NCBI RefSeq assembly: GCF_026016325.1
Contig: NZ_CP087203.1
Location: 3,286,001 to 3,350,000 of the forward strand
DNA: 64,000 nucleotides
Direction: 5' to 3'
Source: Pseudomonas sp. B21-056
GTDB lineage: Bacteria > Pseudomonadota > Gammaproteobacteria > Pseudomonadales > Pseudomonadaceae
The notes beneath the pieces are model-generated. The model searched no databases and was not told the DNA's origin. It was given only the letters and a program-made list of their open reading frames with translations. Position 1 is the first letter of the stretch, and every line of letters starts with the position of its first letter. The position numbers and the translations under genes are program-made. Shown here in pieces: positions 25,911-34,663 of the stretch.

Positions 25911-28589
25911 TTATTGACGGGTCCGTTCGACCACCTTGCGGATCACGAACGGCAGCACACCGCCGTTGACCAGATAACGCAGCTCCTGGACCGAATCGAT
26001 GCGCACCCCGAGTTCCACCTGCTGGCGCTCACCGTTGGCGCGATGCAGCAGCATGTCCACGCGGTTATCACCTACGGCCAGATCGTCCAGGCCGAGGAAG
26101 TCGAAACGCTCGTCCCCCTGCAAGGCCAGGTCGTCGACCGACTGACCGGCCTTGAAGCGCAACGGGATCACGCCCATGCCGATCAGGTTGCTGCGATGGA
26201 TACGCTCGATACTCTGGGCCACGACGGCCTTGACCCCCAGCAGTGCCTGGGCCTTGGCCGCCCAGTCGCGGCTGGAGCCGGCGCCGTAGTTGATCCCGGC
26301 GAAAATCACCATGGGCGTCTGTTGCGCGGCATAACTCTTGGCAGCCTCATACAGTGGCAGGCATTGACTGTGGTCGGCGTTCCAGGCCCAAGCGCCCTGC
26401 CCCGGCTGGCTGTCGCCCAACAGGCGATTCTTCACGGCCCTGTTGGTGAACGCTCCCCGCAGCATCACTTCGTGGTTGCTGCGGCGGGTCGAATATTGGT
26501 TGAGGTCCTTGAGATCCTCGCCGCGCTCCAGCAACCATTGCCCGGCCAGGCTGTCGGCGGGAATGGAATAGGCCGGTGAGATGTGATCGGTCGTGACGTT
26601 GTCACCCAATACCATCAGCGTGCGTGCGCCGCTGATGGCCAGGGTGGCTTTCGGCTCGGCCGAAATGTCGGCCAGGTACTGTGGACGACGCAGGTAGGTG
26701 GAATCAGGATTCCAGGGAAACTGCACGCTGCCCTCGGCCGATAGCGATTGCCAGTGATGGGTACCGTCCCAGACCTTGGCCAGGCGCTGCTGGAAGAACG
26801 CCGGTTTGACCACCTTGGCGACTTGCGCGGCGATCTCTGCATCCGATGGCATCAGGTCACGCAGGTACACCGGTTCGCCGGCATGATCGAAGGCCAGGGC
26901 CTGGGATTCCAGGTCGATATCGATGGTGCCGGCAATGGCATAGGCTACGCACAGGGCCGGCGATGCCAAGTAACCAGCGGGCACCTTGGGATTGACCCGA
27001 CCTTCAAAATTACGGTTGCCCGATAACACCACGACCCCCTTGAGGCCTTCATCGGCAAAGCGCTCGACATGCGTCTCAAGCTGCCCGGAGTTACCAATGC
27101 AGGTCATGCAGCCGAAGCCTGCCAGGTCGAAGCCGAGCGCCGAGAAATCATCCAGCAGATTGGCTTCGGCGAGATAGTCGGCGACCACGCGCGAGCCTGG
27201 CGACAACGATGTCTTGACCCATGGCTTGCGCTTGAGCCCCAGTTGGCGCGCCTTGCGCGCCAGCAACCCGGCCTGGATCATCTGCGCGGGGTTGGCGGTA
27301 TTGGTACAACTGGTAATCGCCGCCATGACCACCGCGCCATGTGTGATGGACTCTCCGAATGCAGGGTCGTAAAAACGCCGGGCGGACAGACCGGCGATCA
27401 GATCTGCGCCGCCCAGGACTTCGTTGCGAAAGGATGCCGCCGCGTTCGACAGTTTCTGGCGCTGGTGGGGCTGATGAGGGCCGGCGACGCTCGTCTCGAT
27501 GCTCGCCAGATCCAGCTCGATCAGTTCGTCGAACTGCGGCTCGCTCGACTCGTCACGCCGCCACAGCGGCTGGGCGTTCATGTAGCCGGCGACCTTGTTG
27601 CACAAGGACTCGCTGCGACCGGTGAGCCTCAGGTATGCAAGGGTTTCATCGTCGAATGGGAAGAGCACCACCGTGGCGCCATACTCCGGCGCCATGTTGG
27701 ACACCGTACCCCGGGCCGCCCAGCTCAAGGAGGAAATACCCGGGCCAGTAAACTCGACGAATTTACCGACCACCGAGCGCTTGCGCAGGATCTGCGCCAC
27801 GTGCAGCGACAGGTCGGTCGCCGTGACCCCAGGGCGCAGGGTATTGGTGACACGAATGCCGATCACCTTGGGAAAACTGATCGGCACCGGTTCGCCGAGC
27901 ATGGCTGCCTGGCCCTCCAGCCCGCCGACTCCCCAACCCAGTACACCGATCGCATTGATCATCGGGGTGTGGCTATCGGTGGCGACCATATCGTCCGGAT
28001 GCAACAAGCGCTGACCGTCTTCGCTGCGACTTTCCCAGACCACTTGCGCCAGGGCTTCCATGTTCATCTGATGAATGATGCCGGTGCCCGGCGGGATCAC
28101 GCCAAAGTTGTCCAGGCTCCGCTGCGCCCATTTGATGAAGCAATAACGCTCGCTGTTCCGGCGAAAGTCGATGTCCAGGTTCTGCTCTACGGCATCGGCC
28201 TCGGCGTAATGCTCGACGATCACTGAATGGTCGACCGTCAAAACGGCGGGAATCAACGGATTCATCGCTTTGGGGTCACCCCCCAGCTCTGCGACCACAT
28301 CACGCATGCCGGCGAAATCGGCCAGTGCCGGCAGGCACGTGGTGTCATGGAACATCAGGCGATTTGGCTGGAACGGCACTTCGCAATCGGGTCCGTCGCC
28401 GATGGCACGGGCCAGTACCGAGGGCAGCGATTCGGGTGAACAGCGCGCCACGTTCTCCAGCAGGATACGAATCGAATAGGGAAGCTTCGCCAGGTGAGAA
28501 GCAGGCAGCATCCTGTTCAGATCGACATAAGCAAACGGCTCGTTATCGACCCGCAGATGATTGAGGAAGTTGGTCTCGGTCATGCTCAT
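25911..28589 (-). CDS. acnA: Aconitate hydratase (AcnA type)
   Basis: An 892-residue aconitase of the AcnA/IRP1 branch, close to full family length. The [4Fe-4S] ligands are the Cys in SCTNTANP and the pair in GFGCMTCIGNSG; the swivelling C-terminal domain has NYGAGSSRDWAAK. It interconverts citrate, cis-aconitate and isocitrate. Its setting is unusual for the housekeeping enzyme: downstream of an isocitrate/isopropylmalate-type dehydrogenase gene and a LysR remnant on the same strand, near a GntR regulator and a CitMHS transporter. It may be a paralogue dedicated to a tricarboxylate, although the symbol follows the family. Confidence 0.88.
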   Translation of the reverse strand: MSMTETNFLNHLRVDNEPFAYVDLNRMLPASHLAKLPYSIRILLENVARCSPESLPSVLARAIGDGPDCEVPFQPNRLMFHDTTCLPALADFAGMRDVVAELGGDPKAMNPLIPAVLTVDHSVIVEHYAEADAVEQNLDIDFRRNSERYCFIKWAQRSLDNFGVIPPGTGIIHQMNMEALAQVVWESRSEDGQRLLHPDDMVATDSHTPMINAIGVLGWGVGGLEGQAAMLGEPVPISFPKVIGIRVTNTLRPGVTATDLSLHVAQILRKRSVVGKFVEFTGPGISSLSWAARGTVSNMAPEYGATVVLFPFDDETLAYLRLTGRSESLCNKVAGYMNAQPLWRRDESSEPQFDELIELDLASIETSVAGPHQPHQRQKLSNAAASFRNEVLGGADLIAGLSARRFYDPAFGESITHGAVVMAAITSCTNTANPAQMIQAGLLARKARQLGLKRKPWVKTSLSPGSRVVADYLAEANLLDDFSALGFDLAGFGCMTCIGNSGQLETHVERFADEGLKGVVVLSGNRNFEGRVNPKVPAGYLASPALCVAYAIAGTIDIDLESQALAFDHAGEPVYLRDLMPSDAEIAAQVAKVVKPAFFQQRLAKVWDGTHHWQSLSAEGSVQFPWNPDSTYLRRPQYLADISAEPKATLAISGARTLMVLGDNVTTDHISPAYSIPADSLAGQWLLERGEDLKDLNQYSTRRSNHEVMLRGAFTNRAVKNRLLGDSQPGQGAWAWNADHSQCLPLYEAAKSYAAQQTPMVIFAGINYGAGSSRDWAAKAQALLGVKAVVAQSIERIHRSNLIGMGVIPLRFKAGQSVDDLALQGDERFDFLGLDDLAVGDNRVDMLLHRANGERQQVELGVRIDSVQELRYLVNGGVLPFVIRKVVERTRQ

Positions 28590-28604
28590 ATTGCCCAGGC
28601 CTTT

Positions 28605-28955
28605 TTAATTCAGGGTTGGCGAAGCGCTGTCGTATTTTTTGAGAACCAGTAGCAGGGCACGCCGGGCCCAGGGTTCGTCCAGCGTCACTGCCTTGAGTTT
28701 GTGGCTTCGAAGGTACTGGTTGATCACGTTACGCGGCAGCACCGCCAGCCCGAGGCCTGTCGAGATCATCCGGCACATGCAGTCGAATCTGCTGATGCGG
28801 ATCCTCAACTTGAGCACCATCCCCGTTTTTTTCGCCTCGTGGGTCAGCAAGGCATGCGTTGAGCTTGCCAGATGCTTGATCCGGGCGGCACGGGTCAGGT
28901 TGCGCTCCTGCGCAATGGCAATGAACAGGTCCAGGCTGGTGATGTCGTATCGCAC
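28605..28955 (-). pseudogene. LysR-family regulator gene with a large in-frame internal deletion
   Basis: The 116-residue frame starts as a normal LysR protein (MRYDITSLDLFIAIAQERNLTRAARIKHLAS). After about residue 31 it jumps straight to a stretch that belongs near residues 205-215 of such proteins (THALLTHEAKKTGMVLKLRIR) and continues through the C-terminal subdomain (SRFDCMCRMISTGLGLAVLP). The recognition helix, linker helix and first effector lobe, about 170 residues, are missing while the frame is kept. It should not bind DNA. It lies 8 bp after the stop of the dehydrogenase gene and 15 bp before acnA, so it was probably a regulator of this operon. Confidence 0.8.
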
Positions 28956-28963
28956 CAGCCCGA

Positions 28964-30034
28964 TCAGCCCGAAATGATCTTGGCGACTGCATCGCCGAAC
29001 GCCTGGGTGCCCAATGAGCCACCCAGATCCGGCGTGCGTTGCCGGGGATCTTTCAGGACGGCGTCGACGGCCTTGTCCATTGCCTGCCCCGCTTCGATCA
29101 ATGCCGGACGGTCATGATGCTCGCCCATCCACTGCAGCAACATGCCGACGGACAGGATCATCGACACCGGGTTGGCCTTGTCCTGCCCGGCAATGTCCGG
29201 CGCCGAACCGTGTTGTGCCTGGGCACAGCAATGGCTGTCGCTGGCCATCATCGAACCGGCAAGCCCCAGGCTGCCCGACAGTTCGCTGGCCAGGTCGCTG
29301 ATGATGTCGCCATAGAAGTTCGTCGCGACCAGCACGTCGAAGCGCTCGGGATTGCGCACCAGGTGGGCCGTCGAGGCATCGACCAGCAGATCGTCGAGAA
29401 CCACCTCGGGGAAGTCCCTGGCGACATTGCGCACACATTCCAGGAACAGGCCATCGGTCATGTGGAAGCTGTTGGCCTTGTGGATGGCGGTGACCTTTTT
29501 TCCGCGTTTCATGGCCAACTCGAATGCCCTGCGCGCAATCCGTTCGCTGCAATGACGAGTGATCTTGCGTGTGGACAGCGCCATGTCCGGCGTCGGCATG
29601 ACCTCGCCCCAACCGCGGCTCATATTGCGGTCCGGGTAAAAGCCTTCAGTGGCTTCGCGCATGATGACCAGATCCATGGTCTTGCCTTCCTTCATGTTCG
29701 AAGTCAGGAACGGACGGGTGCGTGCCGGACGGACATTGGCATACAGGTCCAGGCCGATACGGAAACCGGCCGATACGTTACGGCCGCCCTTTTCCGGAGC
29801 CGGGTAATCGGCGTGGGATTGGGTGCCCAGGATGATCCCGTCATAACCCCTGGCTTTTTCCAGCACCTCGTCACGCAGCGTCGTGCCGTGTTTTTCCAGG
29901 CTGGTGAAACCGACATCGTCGTAGTCGAACGTCAACCCGAGATCGAATTTCATGTTGGCCGCCTTCAGGACCGACATCGACGAGTCAATGATTTCAGGAC
30001 CGATACCGTCACCAGGAAGTACCAAAATACGCAT
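28964..30034 (-). CDS. Isocitrate/isopropylmalate dehydrogenase family protein
   Basis: A 356-residue beta-decarboxylating dehydrogenase. The start MRILVLPGDGIGPEI is the family N-terminus; the substrate arginines lie in LYANVRPARTRPF and the REATEGFY loop; the metal Asp region is NFYGDIISDLASELSGSLGLAGS. Members oxidise and decarboxylate (2R,3S)-2-hydroxy acids such as isocitrate, 3-isopropylmalate, homoisocitrate or tartrate. The EATEGFY loop differs from classical leuB and icd sequences, so the substrate is open. The ATG at 30034 is favoured over one 18 codons upstream. It heads the run towards the LysR remnant and acnA. Confidence 0.85.
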   Translation of the reverse strand: MRILVLPGDGIGPEIIDSSMSVLKAANMKFDLGLTFDYDDVGFTSLEKHGTTLRDEVLEKARGYDGIILGTQSHADYPAPEKGGRNVSAGFRIGLDLYANVRPARTRPFLTSNMKEGKTMDLVIMREATEGFYPDRNMSRGWGEVMPTPDMALSTRKITRHCSERIARRAFELAMKRGKKVTAIHKANSFHMTDGLFLECVRNVARDFPEVVLDDLLVDASTAHLVRNPERFDVLVATNFYGDIISDLASELSGSLGLAGSMMASDSHCCAQAQHGSAPDIAGQDKANPVSMILSVGMLLQWMGEHHDRPALIEAGQAMDKAVDAVLKDPRQRTPDLGGSLGTQAFGDAVAKIISG

Positions 30035-30205
30035 CGCTAACCCCTTGTTCTTATGGATTGAAAAGCCTGTTGGCCGGCCCGATGGCAAGTATGTATATCA
30101 ATATAACGAAATACAATTTTACTCATGAGAAAGTGACTCACCCACGTTCGCGGCCTGTTCGCCAAACCAGGTCGTGTCCTGTCGAGCCCGACAGATTGCA
30201 TTTTA

Positions 30206-30230
30206 TTGCATGAATATACAATTCGTGCAA
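30206..30230. promoter_or_regulatory. 25-bp palindromic candidate operator upstream of the dehydrogenase-acnA genes
   Basis: TTGCATGAAT (30206-30215) and ATTCGTGCAA (30221-30230) are inverted repeats matching at 9 of 10 positions around ATACA. It lies between the GntR gene's stop and the start of the dehydrogenase gene, which reads leftwards from 30034. The ATACAATT within it recurs at 30111-30118 and upstream of the CitMHS gene. A GntR binding site is plausible but inferred. Confidence 0.5.
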
Positions 30231-30265
30231 CCTTGTCATGCCGAATCCATTAAACGATGTATTGG

Positions 30266-31258
30266 CTAGCGGGTAAGCGAGGCTTCGACACTGAGCTGCG
30301 CCTGTAGCTCTTCCCGGGCTTCCTTTTCGGTTTTCTGCCGCCCGACCACGTCAAGGTGATTGCGCAGGAAATCGGCGGCCGCTTCGCGCTCGCCGCTTTC
30401 GATAAGATCCAGGAGTTGGATGTGTTCTTTGCACTGGGTGATCAACCGAGGTCGATCGACGTTGGCCTTGTAGGCCATGAAGCGACGCAACTGGTTTTGC
30501 CGGCGGATGGCTTCGAGAAAAAACGCATTCCCCGAACAGCGCACGATCAGTTCGTGCAATTGCGCACCAATCTGGAAAAGCTGCGATCGCGACAGTTTGA
30601 AGATGTCACCGTCAAGCAATTGCTGCTGCGCCTCCCGGGCCTTGGCAAAGGCCGGTTTGTCGACCACGTAACCCGGCTCGAGTATCGCGGCAGGCTCAAT
30701 CGCCATGCGAAAACGGTAGCTCTGGATATGGGCCTTGGAGTCGTGCAGGAAGCTGTTGATTTCCCAGCCCTGCCCTGGCTTTCGCTCAACCATGGCTTCG
30801 TTGGCCAGGCGACTCAGCACTTTCATGAGTTGCCCGCGGGGCACCTCGTACTTGCGCATCAGCTCCGCTTCAAAAAAAGTCGTGGGGATGTCGCCGCGAA
30901 GCATGTCGTCGACCACGCGCAGGTAAAAGTCCTCGAACGGGTCCACTTCCAGCGGCAGTTTGCGGCTGTCGATACCGCTCGCATCGGCCGTGAGGAAGTA
31001 GCCGCGATTCGGTTCCTTGACCGCCAGCCCAAGCTCGGCCAGCAAGGCGAAACCGCGCCGGATCGGCGACCGGGAAACCCCGAGTTCCTTGGCAAAGGCT
31101 TCCTCGCGCAAGGGATCGCCGGTACGCATCGATCGAGCCCGGGCCATGTCGATGATTCTGGGCGCCAGTTGCTCGGCCAGGTCTTTTTTTATCCTGGGTT
31201 TCGTTTTGCTCGGATCATCCACCAGGGGCGATTCGAGAGTCGGGTCTGCTGAATTCAT
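30266..31258 (-). CDS. GntR-family regulator with two N-terminal winged helices and an FCD-like domain
   Basis: A 330-residue regulator, longer than the usual ~230-250 of FadR-type proteins. The extra length comes from two successive helix-turn-helix-like units: residues ~30-92 (DPLREEAFAKELGVSRSPIRRGFALLAELG...GYFLT) and ~108-170 (FFEAELMRKYEVPRGQLMKVLSRLANEAMV...GWEI). A helical effector domain resembling FCD follows (LHELIVRCSGNAFFLEAIRRQ). It is divergent from the racemase-SDR-CitMHS unit and immediately upstream, on its own strand, of the dehydrogenase-acnA genes. This makes it the probable local regulator of both. Confidence 0.85.
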   Translation of the reverse strand: MNSADPTLESPLVDDPSKTKPRIKKDLAEQLAPRIIDMARARSMRTGDPLREEAFAKELGVSRSPIRRGFALLAELGLAVKEPNRGYFLTADASGIDSRKLPLEVDPFEDFYLRVVDDMLRGDIPTTFFEAELMRKYEVPRGQLMKVLSRLANEAMVERKPGQGWEINSFLHDSKAHIQSYRFRMAIEPAAILEPGYVVDKPAFAKAREAQQQLLDGDIFKLSRSQLFQIGAQLHELIVRCSGNAFFLEAIRRQNQLRRFMAYKANVDRPRLITQCKEHIQLLDLIESGEREAAADFLRNHLDVVGRQKTEKEAREELQAQLSVEASLTR

Positions 31259-31420
31259 GAAAACCAGTCATCAAAAAGAGGATAGAGCCAATGCAATGGT
31301 ATGAGATCGGAGGATGACGCCATAATCCGGACCTCGCAGAAAAATAACACACTCAATGCTCATCAACATGAATAGCGGCGGCGCGCCTGCACCGTCCATT
31401 CTTGCCCCAGGGAAAATCCA

Positions 31421-32080
31421 ATGAAGGCCCCGCTCATCTATCTGATCCACGCCACACCCTTGTCCATAGCTCCGATCAGCGAGGCTTTTGCGCGCTTATG
31501 GCCCGAAGCCAGGTTGGCAAATCTGCTCGAAGACTCGCTTTCCCGCGACCTCGCCGAAGCAGGAGTGCTGACCCCGGAGATGAACCAACGCTTTCTGAAG
31601 CTCGCTTCCTACGCCTGCGAATCCGGCGCGGACGCCATCCTGTTTACCTGCTCGGCCTTTGGCGAGTCCATCGATCAGTGCAAGCGTGCCTTGGACATTC
31701 CAGTGCTCAAGCCAAACGAAGCGATGATCGAAGAAGCCCTCCAGCGCACCGGCAAGTTGGCCCTGTTGGCGACCTTCGACGCGGCAATTGCGTCAATGGT
31801 CGAGGAGTTCAAGCACTATGCGCAGCAGCAAGGCGTCAATCTGGAACTGCAGACCCATGTCTGCGTCGGGGCGTTTGGAGAGCTGCAGAACGGAAACAAG
31901 GATCGCCATGACCGCTTGATTGCAGAATGCGCTCGAACCATCAGCAGCGGCGAATTGCTCTGTTTCGCCCAATTCTCCATGACCAGCGCTGCGCCACAGG
32001 CCAGCCAGGCCTGTGGCCTTGATGTACTCACGACACCGGACAGCGCGGTTCTGAAGCTTCGACGCTTGCTGCAGGCTTGA
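31421..32080 (+). CDS. Asp/Glu racemase superfamily protein
   Basis: A 219-residue member of the Asp/Glu/hydantoin racemase superfamily. Cys77 in LFTCSAFG and Cys181 in ELLCFAQFSM occupy the two catalytic cysteine positions of the pseudo-symmetric fold. Besides amino-acid racemases, this superfamily includes maleate isomerase and arylmalonate decarboxylase. Beside a CitMHS transporter, SDR, aconitase and isocitrate-type dehydrogenase, an isomerase or decarboxylase acting on a di- or tricarboxylate is as likely as an amino-acid racemase. It is the first gene of the unit divergent from the GntR gene. Confidence 0.82.
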   Translation: MKAPLIYLIHATPLSIAPISEAFARLWPEARLANLLEDSLSRDLAEAGVLTPEMNQRFLKLASYACESGADAILFTCSAFGESIDQCKRALDIPVLKPNEAMIEEALQRTGKLALLATFDAAIASMVEEFKHYAQQQGVNLELQTHVCVGAFGELQNGNKDRHDRLIAECARTISSGELLCFAQFSMTSAAPQASQACGLDVLTTPDSAVLKLRRLLQA

Positions 32081-32281
32081 GGTCCTGGTTGCCCTGGATG
32101 GGCAACGCACAACCTGAAAAATGCCGGAGCCCCTACCTGACCGCTTGTAAGAAAGGCATCTGTTTTTCGCAATTATTGTACCGTGTTATCCTGTAAAACA
32201 ATTTCTACTGAGGTTTATTAGGCGCGGCAGCCCAAAGGTTGCTTCGATGCTCCCTACAAAAAACACAACAGGAGTTAGCGC

Positions 32282-33025
32282 ATGAACAACAGAATCGCCT
32301 TCGTCACCGCCGGCATGGGAAGCCTGGGTACCGCCGTCTGCCAACGACTGGCGAGGGACGGTTTTACCGTCGTCGCGGGATGTGGCCCGGATTCCCCCTT
32401 GAAAGACACCTGGTTGAGCCAACAAAAGGCACTTGGCTTTTCCTTCATCGCATCCGAAGGCAATGTCGCGGATTGGGACTCGTGTCGCCGGGCTTTCGAG
32501 GACATCAGGAAAAACATCGGGCCCATCGACGTCCTGATCAACAACGCCGGTACTGCCCGCAACGTCGTGTTCCAGGACATGCAACCCAATGACTGGGCCG
32601 CCGTGATCGACACCAACCTCAACTCCCTGTTCAACGTGACCAAACAAGTCATCGATGGCATGGCCGAGCGCGGCTGGGGCCGGGTCATCAATATTTCCTC
32701 GGTCAATGCCCAGCTCGGCCAGGTGGGACAGGTCAACTACTCCACCGCCAAATCCGCCATCCGCGGTTTCACCCGGGCACTGGCGCGGGAGGTCGGCCCT
32801 CGCGGCGTCACGGTGAACACGGTATCGCCCGGCTACGTCGCCACGGCAAAACTCAAGGCTGTCACCACCGCGGACATCATGGATCGCATCGTCCAGGACA
32901 TCCCCTCCCGTCGCCTTGGCACGCCGCAAGAAATTGCCTCGATGTGCGCCTGGCTTGCCAGTGATGAATCCGGCTACGCCAACGGTGCCGACTTCTCGCT
33001 CAACGGCGGTCTGCACATGAGCTGA
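32282..33025 (+). CDS. Short-chain dehydrogenase/reductase, acetoacetyl-CoA/3-oxoacyl reductase type
   Basis: A 247-residue classical SDR. The cofactor motif reads TAGMGSLG instead of TGxxxGxG; INNAG is intact; Ser is in INISSVN and the catalytic pair in NYSTAKS. Overall it resembles PhaB/FabG proteins (GRVINISSVNAQLGQVGQVNYS). AGGAG lies 10 bases before the ATG. In this cluster it probably oxidises or reduces a hydroxy/keto acid intermediate. A 201-bp gap separates it from the racemase gene and contains CAATTATTGT at 32170-32179, a 10-mer also found inverted before the CitMHS gene. Confidence 0.87.
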   Translation: MNNRIAFVTAGMGSLGTAVCQRLARDGFTVVAGCGPDSPLKDTWLSQQKALGFSFIASEGNVADWDSCRRAFEDIRKNIGPIDVLINNAGTARNVVFQDMQPNDWAAVIDTNLNSLFNVTKQVIDGMAERGWGRVINISSVNAQLGQVGQVNYSTAKSAIRGFTRALAREVGPRGVTVNTVSPGYVATAKLKAVTTADIMDRIVQDIPSRRLGTPQEIASMCAWLASDESGYANGADFSLNGGLHMS

Positions 33026-33140
33026 TGCTCATCCGGGCCCGGCGGTAAACCGCTGCGCCTGACCTGTTTCCTGCGGGAAGCTTGATAGACCTGAGCGCTG
33101 ATCCATAACAATAATTGTATTTTAGGTCAAGGTGATACAA

Positions 33141-34472
33141 ATGCTCTCACTACTCGGCTACGGCATGATCGTAACGTTCATGGCGTTGATCATGACCAAG
33201 CGATTGTCACCCCTGGTTGCCATGACAACAGTTCCAATCATCTTTGCGCTCATCGCAGGATTCGGTCCGGAAATGGGCGGGATGATGATCGAGGGGCTGA
33301 AGAAGGTCGCGCCAACTGCGGTCATGGTCATGTTCGCAATTCTGTATTTCGGCGTCATGTTCGATACCGGGCTGTTCGACCCGATCATTCGAAAGTTCAT
33401 CGCGCTGATCAATGGCGATCCGGTCAAGGCGGTGATGTTCGCGACTCTGCTGGCGGGTATGGTCTCGCTGGACGGCGACGGTTCGACGACCTACATGATC
33501 ACCATCACCGCAATGCTGCCCTTGTTCAAGCGCCTGCGCCTGGACCCGTTGTGCCTCACCTGCCTGGTCATCCTGGCCGCGAGCGTGACCAACCTGCTGC
33601 CATGGGGCGGTCCGTTGGCGCGGGCCGCGGCATCATTGCAAGTCGATACCGCCGACCTCTTCCTGCCGTTGATTCCGGTAATGGTAGTCGCCTTCCTGGG
33701 CGTCCTCGGGTTGGCGTATTTCATCGGCATTCGGGAGCGTCAGCGCCTGGGTACCCTGCGCCTTTCGGTAGGCGCCGCCGCTACCCTCTTCGATGACGAG
33801 AGTGATGAAGGCCTGCCCACGATGTCCGACGAAAACGCCGAGCTGCGTCGTCCCAAGCTGTTCTGGCTGAACGCCACGTTGACAGTGGCCTTGATGGCCG
33901 GCCTGGTGATGGAGTGGTTGCCGCTTTCGATCCTGTTCATGGTCGCGTTTTCCATCGCCTTGCTGATCAACTACCCGCACATGCATGATCAGCGCCGCCG
34001 GATCTCGACCCATGCGCCAACGGCCTTGAATCAGATCGCGATCTTCCTGGCTGCCGGCATTCTCGCAGGGATCCTCTCTGGAACCGGTATGGTCAACGCC
34101 ATGTCCGCCAGTTTCCTGGCAATGCTTCCGCAGACGTGGGGCCCGTACCTGGCACCGATCACTGCGCTGGCAAGCATCCCGGGCACGTTCTTCATGTCCA
34201 ACGATGCCTTCTACTACGGCGTGCTGCCGGTACTGGCCAAGGCCGCCGCGGTATATGGCATTTCCCCGGCGGAAATCGGCCGGGCTTCGCTGGTGGGTCA
34301 ACCTGTTCACTTGCTGAGCCCGCTGGTGGCATCCACTTATCTGCTGTGCGGCCTGGCCGGCGTGGAGTTCAGTGATCACCAGAAATACACCCTCAAATGG
34401 TCGTTTGCGCTGAGCTTCCTGCTGTTGGGTGTGTGCTTGTTGCTGGGCTTGTTCCCCTTCCAGGCGGGCTAG
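33141..34472 (+). CDS. CitMHS-family citrate/proton symporter
   Basis: A 443-residue inner-membrane carrier with about 11-12 hydrophobic segments. The VSLDGDGSTTYMITITAMLPL stretch and NLLPWGGPLARAA are signatures of the CitMHS family, which imports citrate complexed to Mg2+ or other metals with protons. I choose the ATG at 33141, five bases after AGGTGA, over the GTG at 33132. It ends the racemase-SDR-carrier run and is followed by a terminator. Its presence argues that the whole locus handles an imported tricarboxylate. Confidence 0.9.
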   Translation: MLSLLGYGMIVTFMALIMTKRLSPLVAMTTVPIIFALIAGFGPEMGGMMIEGLKKVAPTAVMVMFAILYFGVMFDTGLFDPIIRKFIALINGDPVKAVMFATLLAGMVSLDGDGSTTYMITITAMLPLFKRLRLDPLCLTCLVILAASVTNLLPWGGPLARAAASLQVDTADLFLPLIPVMVVAFLGVLGLAYFIGIRERQRLGTLRLSVGAAATLFDDESDEGLPTMSDENAELRRPKLFWLNATLTVALMAGLVMEWLPLSILFMVAFSIALLINYPHMHDQRRRISTHAPTALNQIAIFLAAGILAGILSGTGMVNAMSASFLAMLPQTWGPYLAPITALASIPGTFFMSNDAFYYGVLPVLAKAAAVYGISPAEIGRASLVGQPVHLLSPLVASTYLLCGLAGVEFSDHQKYTLKWSFALSFLLLGVCLLLGLFPFQAG

Positions 34473-34518
34473 CAGCCAAGGGCAGGACTTCGATTCGATT
34501 GCACTGAGCAGACAAACG

Positions 34519-34552
34519 AAATCCCGGCAACAATCACTGTTCCGGGATTTTT
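34519..34552 (+). terminator. Rho-independent terminator after the CitMHS gene
   Basis: AAATCCCGG (34519-34527) pairs with CCGGGATTT (34542-34550) and runs into a T5 tract. Confidence 0.88.
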
Positions 34553-34663
34553 GTTGCAACATTCTTCGCAGGATCGGGCAATCATCAACCCGGATTGTGC
34601 AATCTGCCAGGGGCATTCATTCCTATAGTGGATGGAGCCAAACCTTGCGGAGCAGGTCCCCCC

